Shown here: in pieces, positions 13,001 through 25,000 of the stretch | Layout of the letters: each line of letters begins with the position of its first letter | How positions within the stretch are numbered: position 1 is the first letter of the stretch | NCBI GenBank assembly: GCA_013396755.1 | Contig: VWZF01006057.1 | Location: forward strand, 4,673 to 68,672 | Origin: Sclerurus mexicanus | Lineage: Eukaryota; Chordata; Aves; Passeriformes; Furnariidae | DNA: 64,000 nucleotides | Direction of reading: 5' to 3' | The notes under the pieces: model-generated | The model's database searches: none | What the model saw: the letters and a program-made list of their open reading frames with translations, nothing else | What the model was told of the DNA's origin: nothing | Position numbers and translations under genes: made by a program

Positions 13001-16000
13001 ATTTTTGCCTTTGCAAACTCTTTAGTGGAACTTTTGTCTGCAGGGTTAGAAACGTTTAACAGAGCACGGTACCGACAGTTTGTGAAGAGAATTGGTCACC
13101 TCATCAAGTAAGAGAACGTTTTCTCTGTGATGTGACTGAAACTGTTTCATACAGTGTGCTTCAGTGTTCAGACCTGCTGAAAGAACCCCCAGAACTAACC
13201 ATGGAACAGCCAAAAAAACCCAAACCCCACCCAAATGGTTCTTGGGTAGATTTTGCTCTCAGAGTTGGTCAGTTCAGGGTTAGGCAGTCTGGGAATCTGC
13301 AGTCCCAGGGTCCTTGACTGTAGAATGGCAGAATCTAAATGCTGTGATACAGAGGAGCTGGGTGAACTGTGAAACACCAGGCTGACTTCATCAGTGATAT
13401 GGTTAGGCTTGGCTTGGAAAGTCACTGAAATTCATTTCCTTGAATCACCCCTGTTTGTATCCAATGTTACTTCTTTCTTTCTGTTGTTACCCAGAATAGT
13501 TTTAGGGTTTTTTATCTGCTTCTTGAAAAATCATCATACTGTTGCAGTAAGTAAATGTGGTTGAGACCTAAAAGTTACTCTTAATTTTAAATATCTGTCA
13601 GTCACTTTATATGGCTTCTATGATCTTGTCCTTAAGGAGGAACACAGTTAAATCAGAAATAAAATCTGTGTTTTTCTTTGTGTTGTGTGAGCAGTAACTT
13701 TCTCAGTATAATAACTCCTGAATGAGCTTTCTGCATATACTGCCATTTCATTGTGTATAGCTATGTTAAGGCTCTGAAGGTCTCACAAACTAGTTTGATA
13801 TAATAGAATATTATGCACTCTTTGCTTGCAAAACCAAGGAAGGAGGAAACAGCAATTTTAGACTCATGTGATTTATATAGAAATCTCTGGAAGCCAGAGG
13901 GCAAAAGGTTGGCCATGTCTCTTCTGACCAGACTCTGATCTGGTTGCCCTTGTCTGTGTTTTCATGTGGTGATGACATACTTAATGATCCTTCTTTGACT
14001 TTGTTTGTTCTGCTGTGTAGGATGACACTTTGCCATGTGAGTGACCACTGGGCCCTGTATGTTAGTGGCAACAAACAATACGGATCGGTAGCACATCCCT
14101 ACTCTCTGGAAAAATTGCAACTGGAGTTTGACGAGCTTTTTTTTAGAGCTGTTCTGCATGTTTTGAAGGCCAAAAGGTAGATTGTCCCATGTTATTGTTA
14201 CTGGCTTCATCTTGGAGGAGTTAGATATTTGAAACTGGGATTTGGGGTAGCTTTAAATACTTAAATGGTTTAAACAAGACTGAAATACAGAGGATTTTTC
14301 AGTGCATTGAAAAATCCCAAAACCAGAATTCAATTCATTAGCATCAAGATGGGGAGGAATGTCATTGGCTGTAGCATCTGACAGAAGCTCTGAGGTCTTG
14401 TTCAGTTCAGAATGATGTTAACTCTGAATTTGAGGTGCTAATACACATCCTCACATTCAAAATTCTGTTACATAGCAGGGATGTGCGCATTAGGTCTCCT
14501 TTTCACATGTTGGGGTTTATCAGGGTGAAACTCTTTCTAACATTCTCTTCAAATCCAACAGGCTGGGAGTCTGGTTGTTCATGTCCGAGATGCCTTATGG
14601 AACATTATCCAGCAACATGCTTTGGAGGCTCTTCTTTGTCATGCACTGTGCTGAGAATGACCACCTGGAAAAGCTCTGCTCTGCTCTGCAACCTGCTGAC
14701 TGCAAACAAAGACTCAAGGGTAAAATTCCTACACACAGAAGCAATTCTAATCTATTCAGCTACTGCTGCATCAGCTGTGGGTTTAATTATTTGCAGACTG
14801 CATTGTTAAATACACCCTCAACAGCATGACTGGCCTTAAAAATGTCTTGGGCACTTCATGGTTTTCCAGTACTTGTTTGCCCAAACTCTCATTTTAACAG
14901 CAGTTGTCAGATCTACTGTCTATTTAGTTTTCTCTCTGGCTGCTTCACAGCTGCAAGAGTGCCATGGAGTAGGTACATCTTGTATATTTTCACATCACCT
15001 CTCACCTTGACCTTCAATATAATTTGAAGAGTAAGGTTTAAATCCTAAAATACAGAATTCTGTATCACTTAGGGTTAGTTTGGCAGGTTTTTGGTTGTGT
15101 TGGATTGGTTTGTTTGTTGGTTTGTGGGGTTTTTTTTTGTGAGGTGATGACTGTTGAGCTGTTGATAGGTCTATAAATAACCTTTTCTTTAGTTTCCTTT
15201 TTTACACCCCTAAACCTGCTAGTTTCGGCTTCAGTAACTTACATTGTGGGCAATCTGCTTACCTTCCACAGCTACATGTTTCTCTAAACTCCAGCCTTAA
15301 TTTGATGCATTTCTTGTCCTCAGTGGCACCTTTTCTTTCTATTTCCTCTTGACTTCTGTCCTATGTTGATCTCCACAGTGACTGTGGAGGCTTCAGCTGT
15401 AGCAGAGTTATTTAGAGGCCAGCTGGAATGCTGCCTTCCATTTGCTGTTGCCTTCATGGAAATATTTCAGAGCTTGATTGACAGTGGGACAGGTAAACAA
15501 AGCAGTAACTCCTTGCTTCAGAGCCTCTTTGCTGTCTTCTGGGAGAGCAAATCCCATTCTTGTCAGTTTTACTTTTCAGCTGGCTGGTAGCCCAGGCAGC
15601 TATTTTGATGGAGAAGCAGAACAAAATGGTGATCTTGAGAGATTATTGAATGTCTTGACTCTGTGCAAGCTCAGCTAATATTTAAGGCAATTTACACAGA
15701 GTGGGAGAGAGGTATCAAGGCTGTAGTTGTGTGCACTGATGAAGTGCTGATCTGATTAGCACTTTTCAGCCAAAGCAGCAACAGTAACACTGTTTCAGTA
15801 CAGTGTCTTTATTTTTGTTTTTCCTAGAAAATTTTTACTGCATTTCTAAGAGAATGTAATATAATACTGTGGGTTGCAGTTACAAACACTGATTTTTTAA
15901 ATTTTTATTTATTAGTATTTTTTCAGGCATTGTTTTACTTCTAGCTAACTTTTTTGTTTTAAATTCCCTGGTATGCTGATGTAGGATATTTTTATCCTTT

Positions 16001-19000
16001 TCATTCTCCTCGGGGGGTGATGTCAGCACAATGCTGTTTTTCACCAATGTCTATACAGGGAATATCAGCAGTTCTTTCAGTGAAATCCATCTAATCTTTT
16101 GACAGACATCAATATAATGCTTAATTTACTTTAATTCATACCCTGGGAGACCATGACATTAATGTTCTCTTGGGAAAGAACCTTTTTTGATTGATTTTCC
16201 TTCCCAAATTAACCTTGAGAAAAGAGTGGTGAATCTACAGGTGGAAGCAAGCCTTGGTAATTGATGAAACCTTAAACTTACTTATAGAGGTGGGAGCACA
16301 GTGGCTTTCAAGGGATAGTCAGAAGTTGCTTGATCAAAGGGAATGCTGTGAGGGAGCTGAACTTGCCAGGGTGACCTCTGGACTATAGAGACATCAGGTA
16401 TAAAATACCCTCCTGGAGAAATACAGGGAATCCAATTACTTGAGGTATTGTTAAGTGGACAAAATGTTAATAAACTTGGTGTGCATGTCGTTTTCACGGA
16501 CAAGCAATGACCAGTAGTTTCTCCTTGATGTTTCATACCCGTGTGACTACAAGTATGTGTTCCTCTAAGTTTTATAAATGTGGGATGAACAGTTTGGTCT
16601 TTGCTTCCATTGCAAACGACAGTAAGAACCTGCTGAACAATATTGGCTCAAAAAGGTTGTGGTTGCCCCATCCCTGGAAGTGTTCAAATCCAGGTTAAGT
16701 GGGGACCTGAGAAACCTGTTGCAGTGAGGGACATTCCTGCTAATGGCAGGGCATTGGAATGAGATGATCTTTAAGGTCTCTTCTAACCCAAACTATTCTA
16801 GGATTCCAGGTTTCTATTCCTGGCCAGTTTCCTTACTGCCAGTACCACGATTTGAGGAGCCACTGGTTTTTAGGGTGTCTCTGAACTCAAACTGTAGTGT
16901 GGTCAGAGGAAGAGAATTGGCTCAAGTGGCAAGTGTGTGGTGAAAATGTTGTTTTCTCCACTGTGAGATGACAGGGTCTAAGCAGAGTGTCTCTTCTTCC
17001 ATTATTCCTTGTTCCCCATCCTTCAGTCCTGGGCTATAGGTTGGTGTGGCTTTGAGGTTGGTGTGGAGCTCACGGATGAGCCCTTCCCCATGCTGTGAGT
17101 CATTCTGCTATGCCTTTAGATACAGTAATGGCACAGTCATTTTTTAATGTCCTTCTGCATTACCCCAAAGAAACCTGCAAACAACAAGAGAAAATGTAGG
17201 ATAAAATACACCATTAGGAAAGGGAGATTACTAGTGTAAGTCTACTGTATCTACCAGGAATGTAGTTTCTCTATATAGAAAGACTCACTTCTTAAATTGC
17301 ACAATACTCTAGCATGCTGCTCATGAGATATTTTGCCTGTACAAGCCTGACCTTCTCAGGTTAAAGTACAATTGCAAAATTCTTGAAAGCCTTTAAAATA
17401 GAATGTAACCTCAGTGCAAGTGTTTAATCACAAGCCCCCTGAGGACATGCCTGTGAAGGTTTAGGGAGCTGAGTGCCACAGTGAGTGTTTTGTATATTGA
17501 ACTGCTATGATAAAGTCACTGTAAACAGTGTTTACTGGCATATTGTGCTTCAGAGGAGGCAGACCCCTCTCCAAACCTTTTTGCAGCTCAGATGTTGTTT
17601 TCAGTGCTTGCTTTGCTGTACAGACTCTATTTAGTTATTTGGAAGAAATAAAAAAAATTATTTTAAAGCCCCATGCAGGTTTCTTTGTACCCTTACCTTC
17701 CTATTGTCCCCCACCCTTAGGAATAGAATATTTATTTGCATTTGGCACCACCTCACTGTTGTGTTTAAAGAAGAAACCTGCCTTGAATTTGAGTGAAGCA
17801 TCTCTTAGCCTTCCTTCCTGTGCAGCTTCAGTTCTTTTTGTTCAGAGATAGTTTCCAAATAAGTGCATCCAGTACTTTTTCTTGTATTGAATTTGAGAAA
17901 TCAAACCTGACCTCTCCTTGTAACTCTTAAATGTAATCTAAACTCAGAACTAGATACTGGCAGTATTTTTATTTATAATGGGCATAGGATGATCTCCTCA
18001 GTTAGTTGCTGCTTGAGATCATGGGATATGAAATGGGCAGTCTCTCTCAACTTGATCAAAACCTCTCTGCTCTGCTTGGATGGACTTAGTTTTAATCTTC
18101 TCTTGGCTCCTTCCTGATTAAAACTAGAACCCTTTCATATAATTTGGGCTTAATCTGTGGAATTAATTGCTCCAGTATGTAACGGAAGCCAAAACTGTGA
18201 TACCGTTTTGAAAAAACAAAAAGATTCAAGCAGTTCTCCCTGTGGATGACTGACATGGCATAGTTAAAGTAATATCAAAAATTGAAATGCAGCCCCTTCT
18301 GAAATAAGGCTACTAATTTACAAGCCCCTTGGCTTGGTGATATTTGTTACTGGTTCCTTCTCTGGGATGGAGGTGTAGGTGTATAAATATTAATGGTGTC
18401 TGTACTTTTATCATGTTTCTTTGACTTGACTTTTTTTCCTAGACCCAGAGCACCTTGAACATTTTGAAAAGTATCTCCAGTCAATGAACTGCTCAGAAGA
18501 AATCTGTCTGCTCACCACATTTGCTCAGATGGCACAAACCAAACGGGCTGATGTTGATGAGGATTTTATCAAAATCATTGTTCTGGAGATATATGAGGTG
18601 AGTTACCATAGAATCACAGAATCAGCTGGGTTGGAAGAGACCTCTGAGGTCATCAAGTCCAACCCTTGATCCAACACCACTGTGATTACTAGATCATGGC
18701 ACTAAGTTCCACATCCAGTCTCATCTTAAAAACCCCCAGGGATGGTTACTGGCCCATTCAGGAAAAGGATGGAAGTGCTCTTTTTATTTCTAACAGTGTG
18801 AGGCATGAAACCTTCTTGGCTTCTGTAGTTTGTTTTGCCATGGAACTAAGAAAGTGCTACTTCTGAGGTTTATAATCTGGCACTGAATTTAAACAGCCTG
18901 AAGGACTTCTTTTTTTTCTGGGGAAACGAACAGCCTTTCTGTAAATCAAGCGAGAGTGAAACAAATGAACAAAAAGGGTTTTTTTTGTGTTGTTGTTTTA

Positions 19001-22000
19001 TATTTGTTGTGCAGATCTAACTTGTAGCTCTGAAATTCCTTGTGTGGTGTTTTTTCTGTTGTGGTGCCCAGATTTTGGTGGAATTTTTTTAGTGTGTGGT
19101 GGTGTTGCTCCTGTGTTTAGATTTGGAGTTTGTTTGGCACTGTGACATAGTCCTTTCCCTGCCCTCTAGGTCAGTTGCTGTCAGTTTAATATTGGCACCG
19201 ATCAATAATCTTTGTCCACAACGACCAAGAGCAGCTTAGCTCTGTATTTTCCAAAAGTCATTTGTTTTCAGTGTCAGTGAAGATCAGCCATAAGCAGTAA
19301 CTCCTCTGTGCTCATCTTCCCAGGTGTCCTATGTCAGTCTTTCCACAAGAGAGACGTTTTCCAAAGTTGGTCGAGAACTCTTGGGAGCCATTGCCAGCAT
19401 CCACACACAGATTATTTCCATACTGTTGGATCGAATTAGAGAGACCATTGAGAAAGTTGGGATGGTAAGTGTTAATGTCTATCATTTAAAGCAGGCACCC
19501 AGTTAAAACTAGAGGGGCAGTAACCAGACTGTGTTACAAGATACATCTTGGCATGAAGGGATTGTGTTAAAGACCTGTCTGTGGGGTTTTTTGGTCATGT
19601 CACTCCTTAGTATAGAAGGGCATAATGCTGATTATTGTGGTGAATACTAACTATCCTTTCTGTTTTCTGTCCTCAAAGGTTTCTTTATACCTGTTTAAAG
19701 AGCTGCCATTGCACCTGTGGAAGCCTTCTTCATCCGAAATAGCGCTGATCCGTGACTGGTTGTTAAATTACAGCCTGACAACAGTGGAGAATAAACTAGC
19801 CTGCATTATCCTGGAAGGGCTCAACTGGGGATTTGGGGAGCATGTATGTACTGAAAACAGTTTTGAAACTCCTCAGTTTTTCAGAGCAAAAGCTTTACTC
19901 AACCTGAGAGTAGAACTGAACTAGAAGACAGCTAATTACATATTTTACATAATGTCTGTGCACTTAATGGCACAGGATAGGAACTTCACAGTAGTTGTAC
20001 AGCATTTTGCCTGAGTATCTGCTTGTGCTGCTTTCTTGTAGCTGAGATTAAAAGAGATACTTAAGCAGGAGTTTCCTCTCTTTTAACAAGAGGAAGCAAC
20101 TGACAGGACAATTTTTATGACTCAGGTGATTAGAAATAGCTGTGGCTGCAGTAAGTAGAGGAATCTTCCAAGAAGTGTGTAGTAGACTGGTGTGGTTGTA
20201 GTTTGCATGCTGGTATCCAGGTATGTTTTTCACAATGCAAGAAAACTAATGATTGAAATGATACATTTCAAAACCCTGAGCATTATTTGAATGATTGGAA
20301 ATTGTTCCATGTATTGGGTTACTTCAGGATCTCCATCAGTTCAGGATCCAATCGAGGGTTAATGCTATTTCAGAGAGAAACAGAAATAGATTGGGGGAAA
20401 AATCTTGTTGTCTGTGTTCAGTGATCCATTTTAGCATTGCTATCTGCAATTAGTCATACTGAATTCTTCTCTTGGCTTTGCTGATGCTTCCACATGAATA
20501 TTGACTGACCTTTTCTCCCTTTTTCTTGACAATATGTGAAGGAAAAGGAATGTTAGGGAAAATGAACATAGATCTTCACTATGCAATATCAGTAGCATGT
20601 CTGTACCCTTTGATATGGGGAAGAATGGTTGTTTAATGTGACAGTTGATAAGAGGAATTACTATGTTTTCATACAAAAAACATGGTCGTGTGGTTTGGTT
20701 TTGCTTTTAAAGACAAGAACTCCAGTGTCTGTATTATGTAATTTAAAATGGCATCTATGGATTCTTGGATTAATTGGTATAAATTCATAAAATGCACATG
20801 GAAAGTGATTATGATCAACCTTTTTTTTAGAAATAATCTATCTCTGGGCTTTGTATTGCCTGGTGTGAGCCCAAGATTCTTAAACGCTGGGCTGAATTTT
20901 TCTTACTGGCCAAGATTTTGCCTGGGTACTGCAATACTTAATTTGAAGAGCCAGAAGGAAATTAAGATTTATTTTTCTGTAGTGCAACTGAATGGTACAG
21001 TTGTAGAGATCTTTAAATGACACAGCATTTTGTGTTCGGATTCTCTTTTTAGCAGAATGCTCTTCATCTGGATCCAGCTGTTCATTCTGAAGTTGCATTG
21101 ATGGTCCTGGAAGCATATCAGAAATACCTCTCCCAGAAACCATATGCTGGGCTGCTTTCTGAAAGCATAAAACAGGTATCCCTTCTTCAGAATTACAGGG
21201 AATAGCTTATGGATGGTGGTAAACTGGAAAAACTGCAAGTCAAGACCTTGTTTTCCTTTATTTTGTTTCTTAAAGATGTTCTGTCTTGGTCCTGCTAGAA
21301 TACCAAAATGTACCAACACTCAGTATCGTCTGGACCCAGAGAGCTGTGTCAAAATAGCTGTTAGGCTTATGTTGAACATATAAGAATCTTAGAATCATAG
21401 AATGGTTTGGATTGGAAGGGACCTTAAACATCATCTGTCTCATGGGCAGGGACATCTTCCACTATCCCAGGTTGTCCAAGCCCCGTCCAACCTGGCCTTG
21501 GACACTTCCAGGGATCCAGGGGCAACCACAGCTTCTCTGGGCAATCTGTGCCAGGGCATCACCACCCCTCACAGCCAAGAATTCCTTCCTTAACATCCCA
21601 TCTAACCCTGCCCTCTGTCAGTTTGAAGCCATCCCTCCTTCTCCTGTCACCTCATGCCCTTATAGTCTCTCCTCATCTTTCTTGAAACAGATGTTTTAAT
21701 TTTGACCCCCTTGTAGATTTGTAGTTAAATAGTCACAAGCTGCTCCTCCTTTACTCACACAGAGGTGGACAGTCCTTGCTTAATGAAGGGTTACTTCTCA
21801 TTACTGCTGACCATAAGAGATGTCCTTCCTGTGATTCCAGCCATTAGTTTTACCTTATTTGAAGACTCAGATATTAATTCCTTTAGGAGCTTTTCAGCAG
21901 TGGTCAGTGCTGTGTGACCTGAGCACCCCACAGATATTTGTTACATTGATTTTACAGCACACTGGTGACTGAGGAAGGGGTCGCTCCAGGTTACTGAAGG

Positions 22001-25000
22001 GAAGTGGAAGGATGGAAAGATCAAGGTTAAAAAAATCCTTATTTTGGATATTCAGTCCAAGACGCTTCTATTTATTTATTCAGAGCTTTTATCATTGTGC
22101 TGTGCTTTTTCTTCTCAGTATTTCTTGTACAGTGTTTTCCCCTCCTAAATCCTTTTTCCCCCCCGTATTTTCTTCCCACACTCTGCATGTTCTTTTCTGT
22201 CTCTGCTCTCTTCTGACTTGCTCCTCTGCACTACTTGGCCAGGATTTGTTGTCTTGTGCCAGCTAGATGAGTTCTCTATTTTAAGCCTATTTCAGCCCTC
22301 ACTGCCACTTGTATTGATGAATCTGTCCTGACTTGCCTGAGCTTATAACTAGAATTAGAGAGCAAATAGTACTTAGGTTTTTGTACCTCACTCCAAGAGG
22401 ATGAAATACCTGCATTGCCTCCCAGCTCTGCAATTTACACTGCTCTGTCAGGGCATGTACAGTACATTTTCCCAAAGATTTATAATTCTTTCTGATCTTG
22501 GCAGGGCTGTCATGCCCATGGACACGTGTACATGGCACAGATTCTACCTGTTCACATTACAAACTTCTTTCTAAGGAGAGGCTGCCTGGTTTTAGGTTTT
22601 TTTTGTTGGCAGATGTTACTTTCTGCATCTATTTTTCTGTTTCCTTTCACTAGCAATCTTAAGTTTTTTAAGCATTCCAGAAGGTTGTTTCGTGGCTTTC
22701 TTTTTTCAGTAGTAAAATCAAAATTCAATCCAAGAGCCACATCCATCTTGGAAAAATCTAGACAAACAGTGTAGACTGATAACCTTTACTAAAAGGGGTG
22801 TGAGGGGGGAGAGAGGAGGTGGAAATCAAAGCAATAGGAACAGAGGGTTTAGATAAACTACATGGTGTGTCTAAAGAATAGTTGCTGTTGGTGTGATCAT
22901 AGAATCGTAGAAGGTTTGGGTTGGAAGGGACCCCAGAGATCACCTTGTGCCAGCCCTGTGTCATGGTGCTGTGGTGGTAGGGGAGGCTCATCCAAGCTGC
23001 CCCAAGTCCCAGACTGGAGCCGCGCGTGCCGTGCTGGGGTTTTCCTTCCTCTCATTCCCGCTCCTGCCGCCTTGTCCCAGGTCTCCTACTTGGCCAGTAT
23101 TGTTCGGTATGGAGAAACACCAGAGACCTCCTTCAACCAGTGGGCGTGGAGTTTGATCCTGAGGCTGAAGCTGCACAGGAATGACCGCGGGGTGCAGCAG
23201 GGCGGGCCAGCCATGCCCGTGTGTGACAGCACGCTCGACGCGGCTGAGTCGGTCACACTGCACCCCCTGCTCAAGGCTGTGAAAGCAAACATCCCCATCG
23301 GCTGCTACCTGGCCCTGGCCATGACCACCCTGGGCCACAGGTACGTGCTTTTTGTGTGCTTGGGTGGGTGGCGCCAGTGACTGATCAGCATCACTAATGG
23401 TGAGATGAGGGTGGCTAATGTTCTTTATGCCTGCTTAAGGAATGGAGGGCTTGTGATGCAAGGGATCGAGCAGTCTGTCAGGGACAGCATCTCTCTTATG
23501 AGGAGACACTGTCGGAGCTGGGCTTGTTTATTCCAGAGAAGACTGAGAGGGGATCTCATCAATGCATATAAACATCTCAAAGGCGGGTGTCCCTTGGATG
23601 GTGCCAGACTTTTTGGTGCTGCCCAACAACAGGATGAGGAGCAATGGCCATAAGCTAAAACACAAGAAGTTTCACCTCAATATGAGGAGCAACTTTACAT
23701 TGAGGGTGGCAGAGCACTGGAACAGGCTGCCCAGGGCGGGCATGGAGTCTTCCTCTGTGGAGACATTCCAAACCCACCTGTGTGACCTGCTCCAGGTGAC
23801 CCTGCCTTGGCAGGGCGTGTGGGACTGGATGAACTCCAGAGGTCCCTTCCAACCCCAGCAGTTCTGTGATTCTCTGACTGTAGTTTCACAGAATCACAGA
23901 ATCATTTATGTTGCAAAACACTTCCAAGATCATCGAGTCCAACCTTTGACCAAACTCCACTGTGTCAGCCAGACCAGAGCACTGAGTGCCACATCCAGTT
24001 ATTTCTTGAACACCTCCGGGGATGAGGATGCCGTGAGCTCCCTGAGCAGCCCATTCCAATGCTTAACAACCCTTTCTGTGAAGAAATTCTTCTTGAGTTC
24101 NCTCAAAGGCGGGTGTCCCTTGGATGGTGCCAGACTTTTTGGTGCTGCCCAACAACAGGATGAGGAGCAATGGCCATAAGCTAAAACACAAGAAGTTTCA
24201 CCTCAATATGAGGAGCAACTTTACATTGAGGGTGGCAGAGCACTGGAACAGGCTGCCCAGGGCGGGCATGGAGTCTTCCTCTGTGGAGACATTCCAAACC
24301 CACCTGTGTGACCTGCTCCAGGTGACCCTGCCTTGGCAGGGCGTGTGGGACTGGATGAACTCCAGAGGTCCCTTCCAACCCCAGCAGTTCTGTGATTCTC
24401 TGACTGTAGTTTCACAGAATCACAGAATCATTTATGTTGCAAAACACTTCCAAGATCATCGAGTCCAACCTTTGACCAAACTCCACTGTGTCAGCCAGAC
24501 CAGAGCACTGAGTGCCACATCCAGTTATTTCTTGAACACCTCCGGGGATGAGGATGCCGTGAGCTCCCTGAGCAGCCCATTCCAATGCTTAACAACCCTT
24601 TCTGTGAAGAAATTCTTCTTGAGTTCTTCTTTCAAACAACATGATATTTCACTTATTTTGCTAATAGTATTTTTTGTCTTCTGCATGTTAAGGTGAAAAT
24701 AGGCATTAGAAATAGTACTGAAACTGGGGAGTTAGCATGATTTCTTTGGGCAGGAGTAACTTTGAACCAGACTTACTGAAAGGTTGCTCTACAGGTAGTT
24801 TTTTTTTTAGGAGGACTGCAGGAGAACATTCAGAAAATAGTGAGGAATAAAAAGGCACTCATGCTGGGAATGATAAATAAAGAGCTTTATAACCCTGATA
24901 CTGAACCTTCTAACTCTGACTGTGTTTCAGCAGTCTTTTCCAGTGCTTTCAGATGGTTTATAGGTAAGGCTTTTGGACATAATCAAATACACTGATTGAT

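Larger units (their letters stand above)
21176..23080 (+). other. EPG5 intron 15
   Basis: Two inverted CR1 pieces (21384-21686, 22896-22960); 21690-22890 is otherwise plain AT-rich sequence. Confidence 0.55.

Noticed and set aside
21176..23080. Possible U12-type intron because the donor reads GTATCC
   Set aside because: The donor differs from GTATCCTTT and there is no TCCTTAAC-like branch site before the acceptor. Ordinary intron.
23562..24179. 205-codon open frame, and its 190-codon twin at 24124-24696
   Set aside because: It reads through CR1 sequence and an N, and the second copy is the duplicated block. Not a host gene.
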